Positions 37,619 to 45,712 are shown, counted from the first letter of the stretch. The stretch is 61,189 bases of DNA from Candidatus Saccharicenans sp. (GCA_030017715.1 JASEIU010000004.1:203456-264644); one strand, 5' to 3'. Translations and numbers: made by a program. The notes: a model not told the origin generated them from the letters alone.

Positions 37619-39001
37619 ATGAGCCAGATTAAAGCGCCGGTAGAACCTTTCCGGGTTAAAACGGTGGAAAGGATAAAATTGACCGACCGCCGGGAAAGAG
37701 AAACCATCCTCAAACAGGCCGGATACAACGTTTTCAACCTCCCGGCTGAAAAAGTTTTCATAGACCTGCTGACTGACTCCGGCACCTCGGCCATGAGCGA
37801 CAATCAGTGGTCCGGGCTGCTGGTCGGCGATGAATCCTATGCCGGAGCCAGAAACTTTTTCCATCTGGAGTCGGCAGTCAAAAATATTTTCTGTTTCAAG
37901 CATGTTATTCCGACCCATCAGGGGAGGGCGGCTGAAAGAATCCTTTTCGAAGCCCTGGTCAAGAAGGGAGATTATGTTCCCAACAACATTCATTTCGATA
38001 CAACCCGGGCAAACGTGGAAGTCCGGGGGGCCCGGGCTGTGGACCTGGTCATAGATGAGGCTTACGACCCGGACTCCATTCATCCTTTTAAGGGCAATAT
38101 GGACCTGGAGAAATTAAAAAAGTTTATTGAGAAAAAAAGTGCCAGGAAAATACCGCTGGTGATGATGACCATCACCAACAACAGCGGAGGAGGTCAACCC
38201 GTTTCGGTCAAGAACATCAAGGAGGTCAGCCAGGTTTGCAAGCAGCATAAAATTCCGTTCTTCTTTGACGCCTGCCGCTTTGCCGAGAATGCCTATTTCG
38301 TCAAAAAGAGAGAGAAGGGTTACGAGAAAAAATCAATCCTGGAGATAGCTCAAGAGATTTTCTCCTACGGTCAGGGAGCTACCATGAGCGCCAAGAAGGA
38401 CGCCCTGGTCAATATCGGGGGCTTTGTGACCGTGGATGATGACCTTCTGGCCGAAAAATTGAAAAACCTGCTGATTCTGAGCGAGGGCTTTCCGACTTAT
38501 GGCGGCCTGGCCGGTCGCGACCTGGAAGCCATGGCCCGCGGGCTGGAAGAAGTTCTGGAGGAAGACTATCTGGAATACCGGATCAATCAGGTCGCCTATC
38601 TCGGCCGGCTTCTGGATGAGGCCGGAGTGCCGATTTTCAAACCGGTCGGCGGCCATGCGGTGTATCTTCTGGCAGACAGATTTCTGCCGCACATCCCCAG
38701 GCATCAGTATCCCGGCTGGGCGCTGACCGTGGCTCTTTACCGGGAGGCGGGGGTCAGGGCGGTGGAAATCGGGGGGGTGATGTTTGCCCGCAAGGATGAA
38801 AAAACCGGCAGAGAAATTTTCCCGCGCCTGGAGCTGGTGCGTTTAGCCATACCGCGGAGAGTTTACACTTCGGCTCATCTGGAGTATGTGGCCGAAGCCA
38901 TAATCGACCTTTATAAAAACAGGGAAAAGGTCCGGGGCCTGAGAATAGTCAGGGAATCGCGTTACCTCCGGCACTTTACGGTTCGGATGGAAGAAGTTTG
39001 A
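37619..39001 (+). CDS. tnaA: Tryptophanase (tryptophan indole-lyase)
   Basis: PLP enzyme splitting tryptophan to indole, pyruvate and ammonia. It has 460 residues. PLP lysine K260 is in TMSAKKDALV. The family also includes tyrosine phenol-lyase. Two residues that separate them favour tryptophanase: D127 in HFDTTR (E. coli TnaA D137; TPL has Thr) and His452 in LRHFTVRM (TnaA H463; TPL has Phe). GAGAGGT precedes the ATG. It follows the PfkB gene by 57 bases. No TnaC-like leader fits in that gap. Convergent trpB2 lies downstream. Confidence 0.93.
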   Translation: MSQIKAPVEPFRVKTVERIKLTDRRERETILKQAGYNVFNLPAEKVFIDLLTDSGTSAMSDNQWSGLLVGDESYAGARNFFHLESAVKNIFCFKHVIPTHQGRAAERILFEALVKKGDYVPNNIHFDTTRANVEVRGARAVDLVIDEAYDPDSIHPFKGNMDLEKLKKFIEKKSARKIPLVMMTITNNSGGGQPVSVKNIKEVSQVCKQHKIPFFFDACRFAENAYFVKKREKGYEKKSILEIAQEIFSYGQGATMSAKKDALVNIGGFVTVDDDLLAEKLKNLLILSEGFPTYGGLAGRDLEAMARGLEEVLEEDYLEYRINQVAYLGRLLDEAGVPIFKPVGGHAVYLLADRFLPHIPRHQYPGWALTVALYREAGVRAVEIGGVMFARKDEKTGREIFPRLELVRLAIPRRVYTSAHLEYVAEAIIDLYKNREKVRGLRIVRESRYLRHFTVRMEEV

Positions 39002-39039
39002 ACCGTGGGTGATATGAAATGAGGTCTCTCTGACCTGAA

Positions 39040-39944
39040 TCATAACCATCGTTTTTTCGGGGGCCGGCTGATAATTCTGAGGAGATACTCCCTGAAGTTC
39101 AAGAAATCAATCGGCAGACTTTTCGGGCTAAATATTTTCCAAGAAAATGAATCCAGCACTGCCTTTTTTACTACAATTTTGACCTGGCCAGAGATCAGGC
39201 TCTCAGGGCTTTTACCCACGGGATCCCCGGCCAGGAAGGCTTTATGGCTTTCTGGGAAAAGGCCAGGTGGGTAGACAATCAGAAGCCTCTGGCTCTGGGT
39301 TTTGTCGTTCACAACGACCTCTGCGGTGCGGATTCGACCGCGCATCGTCGGGCCCTGACCATTGCTCCGCCGGCAGATTTTCCGGGCAACCTGGAACCGG
39401 GCTATATAATCATAAAAGCCCAGGCCCTTAATTCCCACCCGACGATGAACAATTATTTCAGGAGCCCGGGATGGTTGAATGACAATCGAGAATATTTTGC
39501 CCTGAGGATGGAAATGTGCTATCAGCTGGTGGAGTGTGCTGGCGACCTGATAATAAGACGTCTTGCCCCGAGAATCGGCGAGAGAATCATCGTGGCTGCA
39601 GTGACCAGAAGCCGCGGCTTCCCCGAATTGTTAATCAGAGCGTTTGACAATCCCGAGTACAATAGAATTATCCGCGAGAATGAATGGCGATTCCGCCGGA
39701 CGATGTTACCCGGCCCGAACCCGAAGCCTTCTCGGCCCTGGCTGAGGAAATGGCCGGGCTGGGGGTGGAATACCTAAAAAAAATCGCGGGGATAGAAGTC
39801 TCGCCCGACCCGGCTCTGGAAATTACCCGCCATGGAATCAGGAAAGCCATCGAGCTGTGCGCGCCGGACCATGTAAATGAAGTAAAGAGAACGATAGAAC
39901 AGATCAGAACCGAGCTGAAAAATCATCTGGTCTCGACAAATTAA
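39040..39944 (+). pseudogene. Broken gene of unknown family (in-frame TGA and frameshift)
   Basis: A protein-like reading frame starts after TAA 39037-39039 (ADNSEEILPEVQEINRQ), hits TGA at 39148-39150, and continues in the same frame (YYNFDLARDQALRAF...FWEKARWVDNQKPLALGFVVHND) without a start codon until ATG 39244. Near 39684 protein-like sequence switches to another frame (MAIPPDDVTRPEPEAFSALAEEM...) and runs to TAA 39944, while the first frame degenerates and stops at 39777. I do not recognise the family. Two lesions plus no proper start point to a decaying gene. Sequencing error could explain one of them. A strong terminator follows. Confidence 0.65.
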
Positions 39945-39963
39945 GCAGAACTGAGAGAATTTT

Positions 39964-39999
39964 GCGGGGAGCGGTCATGAGGCTGCTCCCCGCTTTTTT
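39964..39999 (+). terminator. Strong intrinsic terminator
   Basis: GCGGGGAGC (39964-39972) and GCTCCCCGC (39985-39993) form a perfect 9-bp stem with a 12-base loop, followed immediately by T6. It would end transcripts from mtnP-pfkB-tnaA and the broken gene. It also faces the 3' end of trpB2 on the other strand. Confidence 0.9.
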
Positions 40000-40045
40000 A
40001 TTTGTTCAAGCCAGGGGGCGATTTCAGCCGACTTCTCGAACCCTA

Positions 40046-41344
40046 TTAATCTTGGCCGTTGCCATTGGCCGCCTGGTCGTAAGCGTTGATGTCCAGGAAG
40101 CCGTGGCCAGAAAGGTTAAAGAGAATGTTGATTTCTTTCCCTGACTTCTTGGCTTCCAGGGCTTCGTCGATCACTGCGGCTATGGCGTGGGCTGATTCCG
40201 GAGCCGGCAGAATGCCTTCGGTCCTGAGAAAGAGTTCGGCCGCAGCAAATATCTGCTTCTGAGAATAGGCTCTGGCTTCGACCAGTCCCATTTTTACCAG
40301 GTGGCTGATCAGGGGAGCCATTCCGTGATATCTGAGACCGCCGGCGTGAATTGGGGGCGGAACAAAGTCCTTCCCCAGGCTGTGCATGTAGAGCAGGGGA
40401 GTCAGGCCGACAGTGTCGCCGTGGTCATACTGAAGCTGCCCGGATGTTAATGAAGGACAGGCTTCCGGTTCGACGGCCAGGAAACGCGTCCCGTTTTTTT
40501 CCTGCAGCTTCTGACCGATAAAGGGAAAACTCAGACCGGCAAAATTGGAACCGCCACCGACACAACCGATGATGAGCTGGGGCTCAAAACCAAACTCCCG
40601 ACACTGCTTCCGGGCTTCAAGCCCGATAATCGTCTGGTGCAGGAGCACGGCGTCCAGCACCGAACCGAGAGAGTACCTGGTAGCCGGCAGACTGACGGCC
40701 GACTCCACCGCTTCTGAAATGGCAATGCCCAGACTGCCGGGATGGTCAGGATTTTCCCGGTAGTACTTTCGCCCGGCCTCTGTGTCCGGGCCGGGACTTT
40801 CGGTCACCTGACCGCCAAAGAGTTCAATCATGACCCGCCGTCCGGGTTTCTGCCGGTAGCTGGCTCTCACCATGAACACCCTGGCCTTAATTCCGAACTG
40901 GCTGCAGGCATAAGCCAGGGCTGAACCCCACTGCCCGGCCCCGGTCTCGGTGGTCAGCGTCTCCACCCCTTCCTGGCCGGCTAAATAAGCCTGCATCAGG
41001 GCGGTGTTGGTCTTGTGGCTGCCGGCCGGGCTCACTCCTTCATATTTGTAAAAAATTCGGGCCGGAGTGTTCAGGTATTTTCTCAGGGCAGAGGCGTGAA
41101 CGAGAGGAGTCGGCCGATATCTGGAATAAACCTCGAGAACCTCGTCGGGAATGCGGATGAACCTTTCGGTGCTGATTTCCTGCTGGATGAATCCGCGGGT
41201 AAACACCGGTTCCAGTTCTTCCGGGCGTAGAGGCCGGCGGGTTGCGGGATTGAGTGGCGGGGGCGGCAGCTCCGGCAGGTCGGCTTTGAGATTATAAAAA
41301 TTATCCGGTAGATAACTCATTTTTCGGGAATCGTATCTTTGCAT
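40046..41344 (-). CDS. trpB: TrpB2-type tryptophan synthase beta chain
   Basis: PLP enzyme that condenses indole (or O-phosphoserine in some archaeal forms) with serine to make tryptophan. It has 432 residues, the longer TrpB2 class (COG1350-like). YKYEGVSPAGSHKTN carries PLP Lys111, TTETGAGQWGSALAYA carries catalytic Glu133, and GCVGGGSNFAGLSFPF binds phosphate. The TrpB1-type GAHKINN motif is absent, and no trpA is adjacent, so it probably uses free indole. The ATG is preceded by GAGGAGGAAA. A tryptophan-rich leader lies upstream. Tryptophanase, an indole source, is convergent with it. Confidence 0.93.
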   Translation of the reverse strand: MQRYDSRKMSYLPDNFYNLKADLPELPPPPLNPATRRPLRPEELEPVFTRGFIQQEISTERFIRIPDEVLEVYSRYRPTPLVHASALRKYLNTPARIFYKYEGVSPAGSHKTNTALMQAYLAGQEGVETLTTETGAGQWGSALAYACSQFGIKARVFMVRASYRQKPGRRVMIELFGGQVTESPGPDTEAGRKYYRENPDHPGSLGIAISEAVESAVSLPATRYSLGSVLDAVLLHQTIIGLEARKQCREFGFEPQLIIGCVGGGSNFAGLSFPFIGQKLQEKNGTRFLAVEPEACPSLTSGQLQYDHGDTVGLTPLLYMHSLGKDFVPPPIHAGGLRYHGMAPLISHLVKMGLVEARAYSQKQIFAAAELFLRTEGILPAPESAHAIAAVIDEALEAKKSGKEINILFNLSGHGFLDINAYDQAANGNGQD

Positions 41345-41425
41345 TTTTTCCTCCTCAAATAAGAAATGGCAAAAAAGGATTGGTTCAGAAATATAAAGGG
41401 AAATTGCGGACAGACTTCGGGCGGA
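41345..41425 (-). promoter_or_regulatory. trpB2 5' leader RNA with sequesterable ribosome-binding site
   Basis: Between the leader-peptide stop and trpB2 lies a U/C-rich segment ending in AGGAGGAAA (41355-41347), the trpB2 Shine-Dalgarno region. This 9-mer is the perfect complement of UUUCCUCCU (41454-41446) in the leader-peptide coding region. No T-run terminator hairpin was found before trpB2, so control would act on translation rather than on termination. Pairing is read directly; function is inference. Confidence 0.6.
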
Positions 41426-41436
41426 CTAAGCCGCCC
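41419..41436 (-). other. Hairpin spanning the leader-peptide stop codon
   Basis: GGGCGG-CTTAGT-CCGCCC on the minus strand is a perfect 6-bp stem. Its 5' arm begins within the last Trp codon, and its loop contains the UAG stop of the leader peptide. A ribosome on the Trp codons would melt or mask it. It may help space the anti-Shine-Dalgarno element from its target. Confidence 0.6.
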
Positions 41437-41518
41437 ACCAGAACCAGGAGGAAAGGCAGAAAGATGCACTGAGACGGTGAGCAACTGATACCGGGCCGTG
41501 CATCTTCATAACCATCAT
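41426..41518 (-). CDS. Tryptophan-codon leader peptide upstream of trpB2
   Basis: A 30-codon frame begins MMVMKMHGPVSV and ends SSWFWWAA before UAG (41428-41426). Three Trp codons are at 41446-41444, 41440-41438 and 41437-41435. It follows a strong promoter whose predicted start site (about 41520) is at the first ATG, so the RNA would be leaderless; starts at 41515, 41509 or 41503 are possible. A 9-bp inverted repeat (41498-41506 with 41461-41469) lies inside it. The bases just before the first Trp codon complement the trpB2 ribosome-binding site. A Trp-rich leader peptide in front of a tryptophan-synthesis gene is the hallmark of ribosome-stalling control, as in trpL of E. coli and the rtpA leader of B. 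subtilis. Confidence 0.8.
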   Translation of the reverse strand: MMVMKMHGPVSVAHRLSASFCLSSWFWWAA

Positions 41519-41526
41519 TAGGCGTT

Positions 41527-41554
41527 ATTTTAGCCGGAAAAAAAATTTTGTCAA
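41527..41554 (-). promoter_or_regulatory. Promoter of the trpB2 leader
   Basis: On the minus strand the -35 box TTGACA (41554-41549) is consensus and the -10 box TAAAAT (41532-41527) follows after 16 bases. The start site falls at about 41520, two bases before the first leader ATG. Confidence 0.8.
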
Positions 41555-41737
41555 GCTGATTGTTCTTTCAGGCACAGACATGGTATCCAGGGTAAGGGTA
41601 GTATATGGAGGCGGCAGAAGGCAGGAAAAGAGGTCGGGGCCGAGAGCTGAGAATTTTTATTTTTGCCGGTCGAGGTGACCTTAGAAATCGATTGCTGGCT
41701 TCGTCAAAAGAAATGCCGTCGGCCATGACTTAAATGG

Positions 41738-41766
41738 TTGCATTTGGCGGCCGGATTTCGTAAATT
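41738..41766 (+). promoter_or_regulatory. Promoter of the M28 peptidase gene
   Basis: TTGCAT (41738-41743) and TAAATT (41761-41766) are 17 bases apart. The predicted start site is about 41773, only a few bases before ATG 41777. That ATG has no Shine-Dalgarno sequence, which suggests a nearly leaderless transcript. Confidence 0.5.
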
Positions 41767-41776
41767 ACGAAACAGA

Positions 41777-43474
41777 ATGAAGATTGGTTTCAGAGAAGCC
41801 GCCCGGATTTTTCTGTTCTTGACGGCTGTCCTCCTGTCCGGCTTCAAACTCATGCCGGCCCGGCAGACGGTGCCGCCTCATCTGGTGCAGGTTCTGAAGA
41901 ACCAGCCCGGGCTGGAAGCAGTGCTCTGGCGGGAAAAGATTGAAAGTCTGCAGGAACTCGAACGCAGCTACCTCCTTCTTCTCGATCGAGAAGAAATGCT
42001 CAGGCTCAGAAATCGGGGAATAAGCTTCAGACGGCTGGCCGTCTTCGACTCACATCGGGCTTACTTCATCGCCCGGGTCAAGCGGGAGGCTGACCTGGAG
42101 TTCATCCGGAGTCGGTTTCAAACGTTTTTTCTGGAAGGAAGCGACTATCTTCTGGTTGGAGCCGACCCCTCCTTAGCGGAAGATTTGCCGGTCAACGTCA
42201 GTCGAAGGTTGCTGCCGGCCCGCGGGAAGCAGCTTTCCCCGGGCGTCGGGTGGCCCGAAGGTTTAACCCTCCGGCTGGCTCAGGACGAACTATATGACCT
42301 GATTGCGGATGAAGTCTCGGCCGACCACCTCAGGAACCGGGTCACTGACCTGCAGAATTTCGGAACGCGTTATGCCCTGGCCTCCGGCTGTCTTCAGGCC
42401 GGGCAGTATATCCGTGATTACCTTTTGAGCCTGGGCCTTCCGGCCGTTTATCAGGAATTTTATTACAGCGGCTATCTCTGCCGTAACGTAATTTCCGAAA
42501 TCCGAGGCCAGAGCTATCCGGACCAGGTGGTCATCATCTGTGCCCATTATGATTCAATTTCGGACCAGCGCTGGACTCTGGCCCCCGGAGCCGACGATAA
42601 CGGTTCGGGCACCGGGGCGGTGCTGGAAGCGGCCAGGATTCTGGCCGGCCGAGCTTTCGATTTCACCGTCAGGTTCATTCTGTTTTCGGCCGAAGAGCTC
42701 GGGCTGGTGGGCAGCCTGCGCTATGTCCAGGAAAGATTGAATCAGGCAGAAAATATCCTGGCCGTCATCAACCTGGACATGGTGGCTTATGCCGATATTC
42801 TGCCTGAGGACCTGGACCTCATCGGCAACAGGAGTTCCTGCTGGCTGGTTGAGCGGCTGGCCGCCCTGGCCGGCGTTTACGGTCCGGTGGCGACGAGGAA
42901 AATCATCGACGCTTCCTTCATCTATTCTGACCACGCCTCTTTCTGGGACCGGGGGATAGCGGCCATCTGCGCCATCGAAGATGTCAGCGTTCCCAATCCT
43001 TATTACCACCGGACCACCGATACCGTCGACACTCTTAATTTTGATTTCTACCGGGCGGCGACCCGGGGGGCGCTGGTCAGCCTGGCCGACCTGTCTCAGG
43101 TCATCAGGGCCGGTTATCCTTCCACTCCGAGAGATTTCAATCTGAGCCTCAGCACCCAGGCATCAATTTTCAATCACTTGAAAGGAGTCCGCCTGAGCTG
43201 GGCCGGGGTGCCCGGGGCGGCCGGTTACAACGTTTACCGTAGCTCCGAGCCTCAGGCCAATTTTCAGAAAATCAATTCGGGTTTGGTCTCTGACAATCAT
43301 TACCTGGATGTACTGTTATCGTCCGAGGCAGTGTTTTATTATGCGGTCACGGCCGTGGACAGTCTCAACCGGGAGAGCAATTTCAGCCGGGTGCTGGCGG
43401 TCAATGCCGGTTTGAACCCGGCCGGTTATCTTCGATATTTATTTTGGTCGTGGTTTGGTTTTTCATGGAATTAA
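41777..43474 (+). CDS. Exported M28-family zinc aminopeptidase with C-terminal Fn3-like domain
   Basis: It has 565 residues from ATG 41777; the frame is open upstream, but a signal peptide fits this start (RIFLFLTAVLLSGFKLMPA). The catalytic domain is about 185-440. Zinc and catalytic residues read as H257 (CAHYDS), D273 (GADDNGSG), E306-E307 (SAEELG), D334 (NLDMVAYAD) and H411 (YYHRTTDT). An N-terminal domain of about 150 residues is of unknown type. Residues about 465-550 (VRLSWAGVPGAAGYNVYRSS) look like a fibronectin type III domain. It likely trims peptides outside the cytoplasm. Its stop overlaps the next gene by 10 bases. Confidence 0.87.
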   Translation: MKIGFREAARIFLFLTAVLLSGFKLMPARQTVPPHLVQVLKNQPGLEAVLWREKIESLQELERSYLLLLDREEMLRLRNRGISFRRLAVFDSHRAYFIARVKREADLEFIRSRFQTFFLEGSDYLLVGADPSLAEDLPVNVSRRLLPARGKQLSPGVGWPEGLTLRLAQDELYDLIADEVSADHLRNRVTDLQNFGTRYALASGCLQAGQYIRDYLLSLGLPAVYQEFYYSGYLCRNVISEIRGQSYPDQVVIICAHYDSISDQRWTLAPGADDNGSGTGAVLEAARILAGRAFDFTVRFILFSAEELGLVGSLRYVQERLNQAENILAVINLDMVAYADILPEDLDLIGNRSSCWLVERLAALAGVYGPVATRKIIDASFIYSDHASFWDRGIAAICAIEDVSVPNPYYHRTTDTVDTLNFDFYRAATRGALVSLADLSQVIRAGYPSTPRDFNLSLSTQASIFNHLKGVRLSWAGVPGAAGYNVYRSSEPQANFQKINSGLVSDNHYLDVLLSSEAVFYYAVTAVDSLNRESNFSRVLAVNAGLNPAGYLRYLFWSWFGFSWN

Positions 43475-44097
43475 GAAAGACGAAGGCAAAGAAAGCGGCC
43501 GGCGGAAGGAATAAAATCCTGACGGTGGGGCTGCTGGCTCTTTTCCTGCTGGCCGGGCCGTTGGCCGCCAGTGGAGTGGAAGCCCGACTTTTTTTGGTCG
43601 GCGGTTTCTTTAATTTCCGGCAGCCCGAGTTCGGGGATCTCTACGGGACGATGCCGCTTTTTGGCCTGGCCTTCGATCTTTACTCGAAACACAACCTGGG
43701 ACTGGAAGCGGGGGCTTTCAGAATCAACGGCCGGGGAGAAACAGTAACCCTGGAAGGGGAGCCCGCTGTCTATCCTGTTAAGTTCTTTCGCTGGACTTTC
43801 CCTCTTCTTTTAAAATACCGGCTTAAAGCCGGACGTTTTGAAGCTTCGGTCGGGGCCGGTCCGGCCTTATCTGTATATGACGAAAGCTGGGTTGGTGTCG
43901 ACCTGTCCTATCGCGGCCAGAAGATACATTTCCGCGGCCAGCTGGCGGCTGACTTCCGCCTGGCCGTTCGGCTCTATCTGCGAGCCGGTCTGACCTGGGA
44001 TTCTCTTCCCACCGGAGCCCGCTCGCTGCTTCTGGATGGAGGCCGGGTCAGACTCGACGGGCTGAATCTGGAGGCCGGTCTGGGCTACAGGTTTTAA
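43465..44097 (+). CDS. Small outer-membrane-type protein
   Basis: It has 210 residues from ATG 43465, which overlaps the end of the M28 gene. A basic start (ELRKTKAKKAAGGRNK) is followed by a signal-type hydrophobic stretch ending near ASGVEA. The rest is amphipathic strand-like sequence (FRWTFPLLLKYRLKAGRFEASVGAGPALSVY) and ends NLEAGLGYRF with the C-terminal Phe of barrel proteins. No family is recognised. Coupling to the peptidase suggests joint expression. Confidence 0.65.
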   Translation: MELRKTKAKKAAGGRNKILTVGLLALFLLAGPLAASGVEARLFLVGGFFNFRQPEFGDLYGTMPLFGLAFDLYSKHNLGLEAGAFRINGRGETVTLEGEPAVYPVKFFRWTFPLLLKYRLKAGRFEASVGAGPALSVYDESWVGVDLSYRGQKIHFRGQLAADFRLAVRLYLRAGLTWDSLPTGARSLLLDGGRVRLDGLNLEAGLGYRF

Positions 44098-44173
44098 ATT
44101 TCGGCCCGATGACCTGAAGCTAAACAGGAAATCAGTCAGGAGATAAACACTGACCGATAAGGAGGAAAAGCTA

Positions 44174-45547
44174 ATGGAAAAAAAAGAAACCGAAAAAATA
44201 ATTAACCCCGGACGACGCGACTTTCTGAAGCTTGGCCTGAGTGGCGCCGCCGGTCTCTGGCTGGGAAGCCGGGCCGGAAAACTTGAGGCCAGACCGGACA
44301 TCCCGGCCGGATACGGCCCGCTCTTTGCCAGCCAGCCCCTGGAAACCGTGAGGGTCGGATTTGTCGGCGTCGGCGGCATGGGCTCGGTGCACGTTCAGAA
44401 TTTTCTCAATATCGACGGGGTCGAAATCAAGGCCATCTGCGACATTGTAGAAGAAAAGGTGGTCAGAGCCCAGAAATGGGTGGAGGCGGCCGGTTTTCCC
44501 AGACCGAAGGGCTATTCCCGCGGCCCCTGGGACTTCAAGCGGATGTGCCAGGAGGAAGACCTGGACCTGGTCTTCACGGCCACCCCCTGGGAATGGCATG
44601 TGCCGGTCTGCCTGGAAGCAATGAAAAACGGCAAGCATGCCGCCACCGAGGTCCCGGCTGCGGTCACTCTGGAAGAATGCTGGCAGCTGGTGGAAACGGC
44701 CGAACGATACCGGAAGCATTGTGTGATGATGGAAAATTGCTGTTATGACCGGGTGGAACTGATGAGCCTGAACATGGTCAGACGCGGTCTCCTGGGTGAG
44801 GTGCTCCACGCCGAGGCCGGTTATCTCCACGACCTGCGCGAGGTCAAATTCAGCAGTGAGGGAGAGGGACTGTGGCGCCGGCAGCATTCCTGGACCAGGA
44901 ACGGAAATCTTTACCCCACTCACGGCCTGGGACCGGTGGCTCAGTGCCTGAACATCAACCGGGGCGATGTTTTCGATTACCTGGTTTCGATGAGTTCGCC
45001 TTCCCGCGGCCTGCAGCTTTTTGCCCGGGAAAAATTCGGGCCTGATTCTCCTCAGGCCGGGGAGCGGTTTGCCCTGGGCGACGTTAACACCTCGCTCATT
45101 AAAACCAGGCTGGGAAAGACCATCATTCTGATTCATGATACCAACCTGCCCAGGCCCTATACCAGGATTCACCAGATTCAGGGAACCAGGGGAATCCTGC
45201 AGAAATGGCCAGACCGAATTTATGTTGAGGGCCGCAGCCCGGCTCACCGCTGGGAAGGGATCGAGGCCTATGCCGAAGAGTTTGAGCATCCTCTCTGGAA
45301 GAAGTTGAGCCAGAAGGGCGAAGGCCGAGGTCACGGCGGAATGGATTTTATCGAAGATTACCGGCTGGTCCAGTGTCTTCGAACCGGGTCTCCCATGGAT
45401 ATGAATGTCTACGATGCGGCTGCCTGGAGCGCCGTTTCGGCCCTGAGCGAAAAATCGGTCGCCCGAAAGTCCGAACCGGTCAGGTTTCCGGATTTCACCC
45501 GGGGCGCCTGGAAAATCACTCCGCCCCTGGGCATCGTCGAAGGCTGA
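44174..45547 (+). CDS. Tat-exported GH109-type NAD-dependent glycosidase (Gfo/Idh/MocA fold)
   Basis: It has 457 residues. A twin-arginine signal (NPGRRDFLKLGLSGAAGL, RR 14-15) precedes a Rossmann domain with GFVGVGGMGSVH (62-73). Blocks I associate with GH109 alpha-N-acetylgalactosaminidases are present: TPWEWHVPV at 137-145, TEVPAAVTLEECWQLVETAE, ENCCYDR 187-193, and YPTHGLGPVAQCLNINRGD 247-265. GH109 enzymes use bound NAD in an oxidation-elimination mechanism. AAGGAGG precedes the ATG. The substrate could be another sugar, as the fold family is broad. Confidence 0.82.
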   Translation: MEKKETEKIINPGRRDFLKLGLSGAAGLWLGSRAGKLEARPDIPAGYGPLFASQPLETVRVGFVGVGGMGSVHVQNFLNIDGVEIKAICDIVEEKVVRAQKWVEAAGFPRPKGYSRGPWDFKRMCQEEDLDLVFTATPWEWHVPVCLEAMKNGKHAATEVPAAVTLEECWQLVETAERYRKHCVMMENCCYDRVELMSLNMVRRGLLGEVLHAEAGYLHDLREVKFSSEGEGLWRRQHSWTRNGNLYPTHGLGPVAQCLNINRGDVFDYLVSMSSPSRGLQLFAREKFGPDSPQAGERFALGDVNTSLIKTRLGKTIILIHDTNLPRPYTRIHQIQGTRGILQKWPDRIYVEGRSPAHRWEGIEAYAEEFEHPLWKKLSQKGEGRGHGGMDFIEDYRLVQCLRTGSPMDMNVYDAAAWSAVSALSEKSVARKSEPVRFPDFTRGAWKITPPLGIVEG

Positions 45548-45663
45548 TCGGTCCGGCCTCTTCCCGGCTACCTCTCGGCCGCGAAAGGAAGCCCGGATCA
45601 AGCCAGAGAAAGTTCAGCCGGAACTAAGGTCAGCCTTAAGTGGGTAGAGCTTCTTAGGCCCCT

Positions 45664-45712
45664 GGTGCCGGTTGCCCGGATGGTCGGATGCGGCAGCCGG
45701 GTGGGTTGCACC
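45664..45712. repeat. Nested inverted repeat upstream of the tetR promoter
   Basis: GGTGC (45664-45668) pairs with GCACC (45708-45712). Inside, GCCCGG (45674-45679) pairs with CCGGGT (45697-45702, one G-U), leaving near-symmetric internal loops. No T-run follows. It may end the GH109 transcript with Rho, or act as a regulatory site. Role unknown. Confidence 0.4.

Noticed and set aside
39148..39150. In-frame TGA as a selenocysteine codon
   Set aside because: No SECIS-like stem-loop is apparent right after it, no start codon is upstream, and the gene has a second lesion near 39684.
41345..41425. Classical intrinsic terminator in the trpB2 leader
   Set aside because: A weak GGTTC/GAACC pairing precedes a T6 run, but the stem is short, distant and interrupted. 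Sequestration of the ribosome-binding site fits better.
41446..41472. Plus-strand AGGAGGAAA followed by an ATG, resembling a ribosome-binding site for a rightward gene
   Set aside because: The frame stops after two codons. The motif is better explained as the minus-strand anti-Shine-Dalgarno inside the trpB2 leader peptide.
41580..41593. ACATGGTATCCAGG occurs here and again near 61149
   Set aside because: A 14-base match within 61 kb is expected by chance and the flanks do not align, so it is not treated as a repeat or attachment site.
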